This document shows positions 17,180 to 26,006 of a stretch of DNA of 64,000 nt, in pieces. The stretch lies in NCBI GenBank assembly GCA_026418175.1, contig JAOABX010000008.1, positions 54,336-118,335 on the forward strand, read 5' to 3'. Each line of letters begins with the position of its first letter. Position 1 is the first letter of the stretch. This DNA is from Flavobacteriales bacterium (GTDB lineage Bacteria > Bacteroidota > Bacteroidia > CAIKAF01). The translations under genes were made by a program, and so were the position numbers. Under the pieces are notes generated by a model. It made no database searches, had not been told where the DNA came from, and was given only the letters and a program-made list of their open reading frames with translations.

Positions 17180-17569
17180 ATGAAGAAATCGCACATTGTT
17201 TTATTGCTTATTATTGCCGGAGCTGTAGGCTTGGCATTTTATTCATTGCAAAGCTCCGAAACCTACGCCTCGTTTGCTGAAGCCATGAACGAGCCTGATA
17301 AAACGTTTCATGTGGTGGGTAAGCTGAATTTGGAAAAAGAAATGGTGTATAACCCAGTGGTTGATGCTAATCTTTTTACCTTTTACCTAATAGATAAAGA
17401 AGGCCAGGAAAAAAAAGTATTGCTTTATAAATCTAAACCTCAAGATTTTGAAAAGTCAGAACAGGTAGTGGTTATTGGTAAAATGCAGGGCAATGAATTT
17501 CATGCTAAAGACGTACTCACGAAGTGTCCGTCTAAGTATTCAGACGCTCAAACTCAACAAGTAAAGTAA
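17180..17569 (+). CDS. ccmE: Cytochrome c maturation heme chaperone CcmE, CxxxY type
   Basis: A 129-residue protein with one N-terminal membrane anchor (residues 5-24) and a periplasmic OB-fold domain with the family's FHVVGKL and VVVIGKMQGNEFHAKDVLTKCPSKY segments. In E. coli CcmE the heme is bound covalently by His in HxxxY; here the position is Cys116 in CPSKY. The CxxxY variant is known from archaeal and some bacterial System I relatives. It lies 3 bp before ccmF. The ATG at 17180 gives a cleaner N-terminus than the TTG at 17165. Confidence 0.88.
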   Translation: MKKSHIVLLLIIAGAVGLAFYSLQSSETYASFAEAMNEPDKTFHVVGKLNLEKEMVYNPVVDANLFTFYLIDKEGQEKKVLLYKSKPQDFEKSEQVVVIGKMQGNEFHAKDVLTKCPSKYSDAQTQQVK

Positions 17570-17572
17570 GGC

Positions 17573-20158
17573 ATGGAAATACAGTACAACGGAGAAAATC
17601 TTTGGCTGGGTATCATCGGTAATTTGTTTATTTCATTATCGTTTTCGGCGGCTATTTTGTCAACCCTGGCATATTGCATGGCCGGAAGAAATGAACTTAT
17701 TCATACCGGTTGGAAGAGACTAGGTCGCATTGGATTCATGCTTCACTCCGTAGGCGTGCTTGGCATTATCAGTACCTTATTCTATATACTTTTATCCCAT
17801 CGCTTTGAATACCATTATGCCTGGCAGCATTCCAGTCGTGATTTACCTTCGCAGTACGTTTTTGCAGCTTTTTGGGAAGGACAGGAGGGAAGCTTTCTGT
17901 TGTGGACTTTCTGGCATGTAGTAATTGGTAACATTCTAATTTGGCGAAGCCGTGAATGGGAGCCTTATGTAATGGCTATTTTTTCTGTTGTGCAGGTATT
18001 TTTGGCTTCTATGGTTATTGGTGCTGTGATTGATATTCCCGGAATTATTCAATATAAAATCGGCTCCAATCCATTTCTACTTACCCGTGAACATCCTAGC
18101 ATGGCTGGCCTACCGTTTTTGAATAATCCTGATTACCTGCTTAAGTTGGATGGGCGAGGACTCAATCCTTCGCTACAAAATTACTGGATGACAATTCACC
18201 CCCCAACGTTATTTTTGGGGTTTGCATTGACCTTAGTTCCTTATGCTTATGCACTGGCCGGAATTGCAAATAAAAAATATACGGAATGGTTTGCTCCGGC
18301 ATTGCCCTGGACGTTTGTAGGCATTGCAGTATTAGGTACCGGTATATTGATGGGTGGTGCCTGGGCATACGAAGCATTAAACTTTGGAGGTTTTTGGGCT
18401 TGGGACCCGGTGGAGAATTCATCGCTGGTACCTTGGCTTACCTTAGTGGGTGGAGGTCACTTGATGCTTATCAAAAAGAATAAAGGAACTTCGCTCTTTG
18501 TAGCATTTTTTCTTATCATCATCTCATTTGTATTGATATTGTATTCTACGTTTCTTACTCGAAGCGGTGTGTTAGGTGATGCTTCGGTACATTCATTTAC
18601 AGATTTAGGGATGACCGGCCAATTACTCATGTATTTGTTTTTCTTTATGTGGCTGCCTGTTGTACTGATTATGCCTTCCTTTAAAACCCGCTTGCTGTAT
18701 TCTATCTTCTCATTAGTATTGTTGCTTTTAGGATTTTATCTCAATTTCAATAGTTTTATTAAAATAGCATATTTCATCTTTGGGTTAGTTTCGTTGGGAT
18801 TGGCAGGTTATTTGGCCAATCGCTACTTTCCGCAGGATACTCAGGGAGAGTCAGCATTTAGTCGGGAGTTTTTTATGTTTATCGGTAGTTTATTGCTGCT
18901 CATTTCTGGCTTACATTTAACGTTTGAAACATCCAAGCCGGTAATTAACAAACTCATTGGTACGAATTATGCCCCGGGAAGCATTGATACATACAATAAA
19001 GTGCAAGCGGTATTGGCAATTTTAATTACAGTGATGATGGGTGTAAGTCAGTTTTTGTTGTATAAAAAAAATATCCTGGATGTATTTTGGGGAAAAATCA
19101 TGCGGTCAATTATGATTGCAGCAGGACTTACCTTGCTTGCCGGTTTAGTATTTAAAGAGTTTAATAATCCGCAGTATATTTTGTTATGTTTTGCTTCCGG
19201 TTTTACGGTGATAGCCAATGCTGATTATATTATTCGATATTTAACTAAAAATCTAAAAATGGCGGGTGCTTCGCTGGCACATATTGGGTTTGGAATGATA
19301 ATTTTAGGAGCAGTGATTTCTGCCGGGCATAAAAAGTTTATTTCACAAAATGTCAATCGTATAAATTTGGAATCGCTCAATCCAGATTTTAAAAATAATG
19401 AAAACATTATGCTTCATCGTGGCGATACCGTGCCGATGTATAAATATTACCTTTCGTATCAAGGCGATACGTTAATTGGCAATGTTGCGTATTATCGAGT
19501 AGATTATTTTACTTTAAAAAATGGCCGTTTAGAAAAGGCATTTACTTTATATCCTAAACTGATTATGAATGAACGAATGGGGAATTCACCTGAGCCGGCT
19601 ACCAAGCATTTTATTGATAAGGATATCTTTACGCATGTTACATATGTGGATGTTGAAAAATTAAAGCGGAAAAAGAACAATGAACAGCCCCAGTATACCG
19701 ATCCGCAGCACTTTACCATTCAGGAAAAAGATACGGTTTTTGGCACTCGCTTTTATGTTGTGTTTGAGGGATTACAGGCAGAAACCCCACTGGAAGAATC
19801 TTCACCCGCAGATTCCTTGTTCATTCAGTTAAAAGGCGTATTTAGTGTTTACAATGTCCGTGGGCAAATACTTGACCGGATTTATTCACAATACGAAATT
19901 CGTAATAACTACGTGTACACAAAACCCGGCATAGGAGAAGAAACCGGACTGAAGATAGAACTGGAGCGTATTAATCCTAAAGAGCGAACGGTAGAAGTAA
20001 ACATGGCGGAACTGAAAGGTGGAAAAATGAACGATTTTATTATCATGCAGGCAATAATATTTCCGGGAATAAATATACTTTGGGCCGGATGTGTGCTCAT
20101 GGTAATCGGTATTTTTCTCTCGGTATTTTATAGGCTAACCCAAAAGACAATGGTTTGA
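17573..20158 (+). CDS. ccmF: Cytochrome c heme lyase subunit CcmF
   Basis: An 861-residue polytopic membrane protein, one of the heme-handling proteins that attach heme to apocytochrome c outside the inner membrane. The tryptophan-rich WWD motif GGFWAWDPVENSSLVPW is at about residues 271-287, with flanking histidines for heme. About fourteen membrane segments are followed by a long periplasmic domain (about residues 600-825) and a last helix. At least one extracytoplasmic cytochrome that could be a client is in the window (40435-41535). No ccmA, B, C or H gene is seen here. Confidence 0.9.
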   Translation: MEIQYNGENLWLGIIGNLFISLSFSAAILSTLAYCMAGRNELIHTGWKRLGRIGFMLHSVGVLGIISTLFYILLSHRFEYHYAWQHSSRDLPSQYVFAAFWEGQEGSFLLWTFWHVVIGNILIWRSREWEPYVMAIFSVVQVFLASMVIGAVIDIPGIIQYKIGSNPFLLTREHPSMAGLPFLNNPDYLLKLDGRGLNPSLQNYWMTIHPPTLFLGFALTLVPYAYALAGIANKKYTEWFAPALPWTFVGIAVLGTGILMGGAWAYEALNFGGFWAWDPVENSSLVPWLTLVGGGHLMLIKKNKGTSLFVAFFLIIISFVLILYSTFLTRSGVLGDASVHSFTDLGMTGQLLMYLFFFMWLPVVLIMPSFKTRLLYSIFSLVLLLLGFYLNFNSFIKIAYFIFGLVSLGLAGYLANRYFPQDTQGESAFSREFFMFIGSLLLLISGLHLTFETSKPVINKLIGTNYAPGSIDTYNKVQAVLAILITVMMGVSQFLLYKKNILDVFWGKIMRSIMIAAGLTLLAGLVFKEFNNPQYILLCFASGFTVIANADYIIRYLTKNLKMAGASLAHIGFGMIILGAVISAGHKKFISQNVNRINLESLNPDFKNNENIMLHRGDTVPMYKYYLSYQGDTLIGNVAYYRVDYFTLKNGRLEKAFTLYPKLIMNERMGNSPEPATKHFIDKDIFTHVTYVDVEKLKRKKNNEQPQYTDPQHFTIQEKDTVFGTRFYVVFEGLQAETPLEESSPADSLFIQLKGVFSVYNVRGQILDRIYSQYEIRNNYVYTKPGIGEETGLKIELERINPKERTVEVNMAELKGGKMNDFIIMQAIIFPGINILWAGCVLMVIGIFLSVFYRLTQKTMV

Positions 20159-20937
20159 AACCGATAACAATAATTGGCACGGGCAATGTAGCTTGGCAGC
20201 TTGGTAAGGCAATTTACCAAGCTGGTATTCCCATTACTCAAATATTTGGGCGGGATGCAACCCAAGCGGAAACTTTAGCCATACAATTGGGTACAACATC
20301 CGCATCAACATGGCAACAACTCATACCGCATCAAGGTATATTTATACTCTGTGTTAAAGATGATGCCATTGCTGAGGTAGCAGCATCTTTATTGCATCAA
20401 CCTTACTTGTTAGTACATACATCGGGCGCTGTTTCTATGAGTATATTAGAAAGCAAAGCTCAGCATATTGGTGTATTTTATCCATTGCAATCGCTTCATA
20501 GAAACCGAGTGGTAAATTGGAAAGAAATACCTGTATGCCTGGAAGCATCTTCGCCCGAGGCAATAAATGAGCTCTCAAGGTTAGCTTCTCATATTTCAGA
20601 TCATGTAACTATTTTATCATCGGATGAACGCCGCTGGTTGCATTTGGCAGCAGTATTTGTTTCGAATTTTACAAATTTTCTTTACATACAAGCTGAAACT
20701 CTTTGTGAAGAACACGGTCTTTCGTTTGATTTACTTCAGCCGCTTATTCTAGAAACTGCTCAACGACTCAAAATCAACTCTCCTCATCATTGGCAAACGG
20801 GGCCTGCCCGTCGCAACGATAGTCAGGTTATAAATCTACACCTGCAAATGCTCAAAGATAATCCTAGCTTGCAACATTTCTATCGTGAATTTTCAGAATC
20901 CATTGTTCGCTATTATCAATCAGATGTTCAGAAATAG
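20155..20937 (+). CDS. Rossmann/DUF2520 domain protein
   Basis: A 260-residue soluble protein. The N-terminal dinucleotide-binding motif IIGTGNVAWQLGKAI is followed by a helical DUF2520 domain containing GVFYPLQSLH and the C-terminal HWQTGPARRNDSQVINLHLQ. The family resembles F420-dependent NADP reductases and pyrroline-5-carboxylate reductase-like enzymes; its reaction is not established. It starts at TTG within the ccmF stop (TTGA overlap), so it is translationally coupled, though a functional link to heme is only positional. Confidence 0.82.
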   Translation: MKPITIIGTGNVAWQLGKAIYQAGIPITQIFGRDATQAETLAIQLGTTSASTWQQLIPHQGIFILCVKDDAIAEVAASLLHQPYLLVHTSGAVSMSILESKAQHIGVFYPLQSLHRNRVVNWKEIPVCLEASSPEAINELSRLASHISDHVTILSSDERRWLHLAAVFVSNFTNFLYIQAETLCEEHGLSFDLLQPLILETAQRLKINSPHHWQTGPARRNDSQVINLHLQMLKDNPSLQHFYREFSESIVRYYQSDVQK

Positions 20938-21016
20938 AAATTTTTCACCAATTCTATTTGATAACTTTTATTTGTTTTAGTTAATACTTTTTTATTTTTA
21001 GGATAATATTGACAAT

Positions 21017-21604
21017 ATGAGTCAAGCCAATCCATCCTATGATTCTTCAAAATACCTTCATGTACTTACTCCCTCGGTAAGTTTCAGGAAATTGCCCTCC
21101 GGTATTAAGTTTTATTTTCAGTATCAAACTCGTGCTGACCGAGAAATGCTTTCTCAACTGAAGCAAAAAATTCTAGCAGTGGGAGCGTGTGGATTATTAT
21201 TTATTCCATTGGGATGGTTTGGGTTGGGTTCTCCGGCCTGGCCTTTTATTTTCGGTGCCTTTTTTTTATGGATGAGTTGGATGCTGCACATGGGCTGGCA
21301 ACGTTTTTTGAAAATGCATGGAATGGAAACCCTCTATGTAACGTATCAAAAGGTAGAATTAAAGCGTTGTGTGAATTGGGGAAATCGCCGTTGGAATCTT
21401 TCACGAAATATATTGTATGGAAATGTATCCTTTACTATACTGAATCAATCGGTAAAACAACAATCGTTCCTGGGCATGGATCGAATTCAGGTAATAAAGT
21501 TATTACATCCCTCGCCTGCCAGCTCTTCTCCTGAAATTGGATTAAAGGTATCTGACGACGATTTTCAAAAAATTTTACCCTTAATTCAGAGTATAAAAAA
21601 TTAG
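21017..21604 (+). CDS. Hypothetical membrane protein
   Basis: A 195-residue protein with two adjacent hydrophobic helices (about residues 53-95) between a soluble N-terminal segment and a C-terminal domain. The topology is reminiscent of small PH-like or DUF-type membrane proteins, but I assign no family. It ends just before a strong hairpin terminator. Confidence 0.6.
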   Translation: MSQANPSYDSSKYLHVLTPSVSFRKLPSGIKFYFQYQTRADREMLSQLKQKILAVGACGLLFIPLGWFGLGSPAWPFIFGAFFLWMSWMLHMGWQRFLKMHGMETLYVTYQKVELKRCVNWGNRRWNLSRNILYGNVSFTILNQSVKQQSFLGMDRIQVIKLLHPSPASSSPEIGLKVSDDDFQKILPLIQSIKN

Positions 21605-21612
21605 AAATAAAC

Positions 21613-21641
21613 AAAAAGCTACCTAAGTGGGTAGCTTTTTT
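21613..21641. terminator. Bidirectional intrinsic terminator
   Basis: The perfect 11-bp arms aaaaagctacc / ggtagcttttt have a 6-nt loop and T-runs on both strands. It lies between two convergent genes and probably serves both. Confidence 0.85.
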
Positions 21642-21668
21642 CTGTAGCAATTTTTCCAGAATCATTTC

Positions 21669-22037
21669 TTATGCAGATAATTCTGCCGAAGGCTTTGTGT
21701 ATTGGGCATTTCCAAAGGCGAGCATTGGGAAGAAAATGAATGGTAGTAGAATCATCCCAATGGCAAACCCGGTATCTTTTCCAAATACTTTTGCTAGTTG
21801 GATGTTGATTATAATAGCAACTACAATGTTTACAAAAGGTATTAGATAAAGAATCACCCACCAGGTTGGTTTCCCTACCATTTCCAACATTACTATGATG
21901 TTGTAGATAGGTACAATACAAGCCCATCCGGGCTTGCCGGCTTTGGTAAAAATTTTCCATAAACTGGCAATCATTAAAACGATTATGGCCAGATAAATCA
22001 ACATAACAAAAATACTTGCTGCTGCTAATGCTTGCAT
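21669..22037 (-). CDS. DUF5684-like small membrane protein
   Basis: A 122-residue protein with four hydrophobic helices and the signature KAGKPGWACIVPIYNIIVMLEMVGKP, characteristic of DUF5684 membrane proteins. Function is unknown in the family. It is monocistronic and convergent with the preceding gene. Confidence 0.78.
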   Translation of the reverse strand: MQALAAASIFVMLIYLAIIVLMIASLWKIFTKAGKPGWACIVPIYNIIVMLEMVGKPTWWVILYLIPFVNIVVAIIINIQLAKVFGKDTGFAIGMILLPFIFFPMLAFGNAQYTKPSAELSA

Positions 22038-22185
22038 AATAAAAGAAATTTAAGTTGGTGCCTACTCTAAATATGGTTTTCGGCATCCCCATCTAAATCT
22101 AAGTTATATATTGTATTGAAATTAACAAAATGAATAATTTACCCCTAATGATTTATTATACTAATTATGTGAATAAATAACAAGA

Positions 22186-23208
22186 TTATTTCCATGCTTT
22201 CATTACCTGGTCAGCGGCTTGAAAGGGGTCTAGTTTGCCTTCACTAACTTGTTGGCGTAAGTGGTCAACCATTTGATTGTTTTTGTTTTGTTGATAAAAT
22301 CTTTTTAGGATTTCTTGATCAAGGGTTTCTTTAAACCACCAAACGGATTGTTCTTTTCTCTGTGATTCGAAGTATCCTGAATTTCGAATGGCTTGTGCAT
22401 ATTTTAAAATGGATTGGCAAAGTTCAGCTACCGTAGGTTTTTGTATGGCAGAGCCGGTAAGTACTTGCACCGGCTGTTCGGAGGCATGCAAAGGAAAAAA
22501 ATGCAAAGCATTTTCAAGTTGTTTTTGAGTTTGGCGGACTTTTTCAGGATTTATATCAGCTTTATTAATAAAAATAATATCTGCCATTTCCATGATGCCA
22601 CGTTTAATGCCTTGTAATTCATCACCGGTTCCTGGAATGGCCAGGAGAAGGAACAAATCAGTCATGGAATGTACTGCTGTTTCTGATTGGCCAACACCCA
22701 CCGTTTCAATCAGGATGATATCGAAACCAGCTGCTTCACAAAGCAACATGGCTTCACGGGTATGGCGGGCTACACCACCCATAGTTCCGGCCGAAGGAGT
22801 AGGCCGAATGTATGCATTGGGATGACGGGACAATTGTTCCATTCGGGTTTTATCGCCCAGAATGCTTCCTTTTGAAAGCTGGCTGCTTGGATCAACAGCC
22901 AAAACAGCTACTTTATGTCCTTGCGAAATCAATTCGAGCCCTAGGGCTTCAATCAAGGTGCTTTTTCCAGCTCCGGGTATGCCCGTAATGCCGATACGAA
23001 GCGATTGGCCGGTATAAGGAAGTAAAGCTTGAATAATACGGTGTTTGCCGGCTTGATCTTCTTCTTTGCTACTTTCAATAAACGTAATACCACGGCTCAA
23101 AACTGTTATATCCCCTTTTAATATCCCTTTAATCAAAGTGTCAGGATCAGGGCGGTGTAATGTTTTTTTTGAAAAGCGAGGATTAATTCCCGAAGTATCG
23201 GATGACAT
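22186..23208 (-). CDS. meaB: Methylmalonyl-CoA mutase-associated GTPase
   Basis: A G3E-family P-loop GTPase of 340 residues that protects and gates cobalamin loading of methylmalonyl-CoA mutase. Walker A is GIPGAGKSTLIEAL near residue 77. Also visible are AVDPSSQLSKGSILGDKTRM, the switch region LIETVGVGQSE and the base-recognition FINKAD. The mutase genes are not in this window. It lies 2 bp behind a thioredoxin-like gene in the same direction, with no obvious functional link. Confidence 0.94.
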   Translation of the reverse strand: MSSDTSGINPRFSKKTLHRPDPDTLIKGILKGDITVLSRGITFIESSKEEDQAGKHRIIQALLPYTGQSLRIGITGIPGAGKSTLIEALGLELISQGHKVAVLAVDPSSQLSKGSILGDKTRMEQLSRHPNAYIRPTPSAGTMGGVARHTREAMLLCEAAGFDIILIETVGVGQSETAVHSMTDLFLLLAIPGTGDELQGIKRGIMEMADIIFINKADINPEKVRQTQKQLENALHFFPLHASEQPVQVLTGSAIQKPTVAELCQSILKYAQAIRNSGYFESQRKEQSVWWFKETLDQEILKRFYQQNKNNQMVDHLRQQVSEGKLDPFQAADQVMKAWK

Positions 23209-23210
23209 GA

Positions 23211-23723
23211 CTAGCGAACTATTTTTTGTAGAATTTCCACCAAATCCTTTTCTAATGAAGATTTAGGCGTTTCAACAATACGTCCAACTTCTTTATTATT
23301 ATAATACACAATAAATGTGGGTACATTTACAATATTCAGTGCCTGAAAACCTTCAAAACCAGCCCATTTGTTTTCATCTACTCCGTATATTTTAACTTGT
23401 TTTTCATCTTCTACATCCCAGCCTGCATCTTTTAAAATTCTTAGCATTCGTGGTACCTGTATCTGGCTGTCTTCACACCAAAAACCCATAACAATTTTAA
23501 TACGAACATCCTTGCTATTTTTCTTAATGTATTTTATAGCATCAGCATCAGCTTTGTATGAAAGAAATTCGGGTTCAAAGGTGCCTTTGTTTTTAGAATT
23601 AAATAGAACATCGTAATTCACATTTCCTTCCGGATACTTTTTAGGTTCATTGTTTTGAGCCTGAATCAATGACGATGCAAAAATAAGCACATGGAGTACT
23701 ACAAAAATTTTTATCATTTTCAT
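23211..23723 (-). CDS. Secreted thioredoxin-like protein with a single active-site Cys
   Basis: A 170-residue protein with a signal peptide (residues 1-22, cut after IQAQ) and a thioredoxin fold. The active-site segment is MGFWCEDSQIQVPRML: the first Cys of CxxC is kept and the second is Ser. The cis-proline loop NVPTFIVYYNNKEVGRI is intact. A single-Cys site points to a thiol reductase/isomerase or peroxidase-like role rather than disulfide formation. It acts in the periplasm or at the cell surface. Confidence 0.8.
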   Translation of the reverse strand: MKMIKIFVVLHVLIFASSLIQAQNNEPKKYPEGNVNYDVLFNSKNKGTFEPEFLSYKADADAIKYIKKNSKDVRIKIVMGFWCEDSQIQVPRMLRILKDAGWDVEDEKQVKIYGVDENKWAGFEGFQALNIVNVPTFIVYYNNKEVGRIVETPKSSLEKDLVEILQKIVR

Positions 23724-23734
23724 CTGAAATTTTT

Positions 23735-25954
23735 TTAATTAGTGTGTACTAATTTAAGAAAATATCGTGCCGAATCTGAAGATACTTCCAAAAGGTATAT
23801 TCCGGGAGCCCAGTTCTCGGAATATAAAACCACTTCATGAAATACATTTTCAGATATTTGAATGATTCGGCCATTTAGGTCTCTAATAGTAAAATGAAAT
23901 ATTTTACCTGGAAATTGAATGTTGAAATGTATGGAGAAGGGATTGGGGAAAACCTGTATTTGTGTTTGTGTGGAATTAATGTTTAATTCGGAAAATCCCA
24001 CCTGTCCGACGTACAGGCTTACGCCTCCGGCATAATTTCCAACCACCAAATCGGGAATGTTATCATTGGTAATATCAGCAACAGCTGGTGTGCCACGAAA
24101 CCCGGGATACATAAACCCCCAATTACTATTTAGTAAATTAAATTGCGTATTTATTTGATTTGTTGCATCATGTAATTGGTTGTAATGATGAATGCCTCCT
24201 TTGAGTGAACCAACTGCTAAGTGCAAGTTGCCGTTATATTGAAAAAAAGAGGGTACACTGTAACCGGACGAACTGATAGTAGGATCAACTACATTTACAC
24301 CTCCTAATTGAGAAATGGTAGGTATTGCCGGATTGGAAGCCGTGGGGTTGAAATTAGGAGTTGTTAAGGTCCCGGTATTTTGGTAAAAATTTAATTTGCC
24401 CATTCTGCTACCACATACAATATCATTTAATCCATCCAAATTTAAATCTACTATGGCTGGTGCACTGAAAGAGTTTTCTTTGATATTAAAATATTGCATT
24501 ACCGGAGAAGCAAACACCGCAGGTGTATTAGGTGCAACCGGGGCTATGTTTTCAAAAAAGTGAATATAACCTGATGTTTCACCTATGAGCAAATCGTCAT
24601 CACCATCGCTATCCAAATCACCAAATGCCGGTACTATGTTGGTTAAGTTGAGTGAAGAAATTCCAGCCAAATCTCGAGTTATAAGTTCAAATTGTGGTTG
24701 TGAGGCTGACCCAGTATTTTGGTAAAGTGCCAACTGTCCATAACCATTAAAATACATAGCGTTTCCAATCACCAAATCCAACAATCCGTCGCGATTAAAA
24801 TCAACCCAAGTAGGGAAAGCTCCTTCACCCAGGTCAATCATTTCTCCCTGAATGAAGTTGGTTTCTAATTTTATAAAATTCGGTTGATTATCAGTTCCTA
24901 TGTTTGAATATCGCCAAACCCCGTTTCTGGTTTCTGAGCTACTCGGTGCATTGGGAGCTACAATCAGGTCTCTATTGTAATCATTATTTACATCTACATA
25001 AAATGCAGTGGGAAAGGTGGTTAGATTCACCGGTTGGGTATCGATGTGATTTTGAGGAAAATTTAATTCAAATGCACCCATATTGGCTTGTGCTGGTGTG
25101 CCGTCGTTATGCAAATAGGTTAGAAAGTTTGCACCAATATCTCCCAGTACCAAATCTTTATCGCTATCACCATCCATATCTAATGCCAACAATGAAGAGC
25201 CGCTGTGACGCATTCCTCCAGGTATTCCGCCTCCCGGTGCATCGCAGCTATCATTTAGATAAATATCTGTTGCCGATGCTCCCTCAACAAAATTTCCCCA
25301 GTTGTCTGTTCGTAATGTAAAAACTAAACTATCCCGATGGCCGTAAAGTTCCATGCTGCGATTTTGATGAAATTCAACACATCCCCCTAAAAAGTTAAAT
25401 GTGAGAATGTCCAAGTCACTGTCTCCATCCACATCTGTTATGGCAGGAAAATCAGCTGAACTAACATACAAAGGCAACTGGTTAAGACCGTATTGTGATC
25501 GGATTTGCTCTTTCACCAGTGAGAATTGAATTCCAATTGATGCATTTCCAGTGTTACGATGAGCTTGCACACTACCATTCCAATAGTGAAATAAATCATG
25601 TTTGCCATCGCCGTCATAATCGGCCATTAGCATCCAGTCAGTAATTGAAGGAAAATGATATCTAAATTCATCACCAATCAAATATTCAGGCTTGCCGGGT
25701 ACCCCTTGATTTATCAAACACGTAATTTTATTTCCGGTACGGTCAAAAATTACCAGGTCATTCCATCCATCATAGTTTACATCTGCTGCAGAAAATTGCG
25801 GATAATTTAAAGCTCCCCCCCAAGCTAGTTTTAATGTGTCTGATGTTTCAATAACCAAAAATTGGTCGTTTCGTATCAGGTCAATATGTTGAGCATTCAG
25901 TGAAAATAAAAGCAAGGTTGCTGTAAAAAAAGTGAATTTAATTTTTAAACGCAT
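23735..25954 (-). CDS. T9SS-exported FG-GAP/VCBS repeat protein
   Basis: A 739-residue secreted protein. After a signal peptide it has many FG-GAP/VCBS repeats with Ca-binding DxDGDxD loops (for example DYDGDGKHD, DVDGDSDLD, DMDGDSDKD, DLDSDGDDD), which fold into beta-propellers. The last 80 residues are a T9SS type A sorting domain (VFPNPFSIHFNIQFPG...). It is probably attached to or released from the cell surface and may bind other proteins or glycans. ATG at 25954 is chosen so that the signal peptide starts with MRLKIKF. Confidence 0.85.
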   Translation of the reverse strand: MRLKIKFTFFTATLLLFSLNAQHIDLIRNDQFLVIETSDTLKLAWGGALNYPQFSAADVNYDGWNDLVIFDRTGNKITCLINQGVPGKPEYLIGDEFRYHFPSITDWMLMADYDGDGKHDLFHYWNGSVQAHRNTGNASIGIQFSLVKEQIRSQYGLNQLPLYVSSADFPAITDVDGDSDLDILTFNFLGGCVEFHQNRSMELYGHRDSLVFTLRTDNWGNFVEGASATDIYLNDSCDAPGGGIPGGMRHSGSSLLALDMDGDSDKDLVLGDIGANFLTYLHNDGTPAQANMGAFELNFPQNHIDTQPVNLTTFPTAFYVDVNNDYNRDLIVAPNAPSSSETRNGVWRYSNIGTDNQPNFIKLETNFIQGEMIDLGEGAFPTWVDFNRDGLLDLVIGNAMYFNGYGQLALYQNTGSASQPQFELITRDLAGISSLNLTNIVPAFGDLDSDGDDDLLIGETSGYIHFFENIAPVAPNTPAVFASPVMQYFNIKENSFSAPAIVDLNLDGLNDIVCGSRMGKLNFYQNTGTLTTPNFNPTASNPAIPTISQLGGVNVVDPTISSSGYSVPSFFQYNGNLHLAVGSLKGGIHHYNQLHDATNQINTQFNLLNSNWGFMYPGFRGTPAVADITNDNIPDLVVGNYAGGVSLYVGQVGFSELNINSTQTQIQVFPNPFSIHFNIQFPGKIFHFTIRDLNGRIIQISENVFHEVVLYSENWAPGIYLLEVSSDSARYFLKLVHTN

Positions 25955-26006
25955 ACTGTAAATATACAACACCCTTTGCAAACAAGAAATTGAACGATTT
26001 TCTTTC

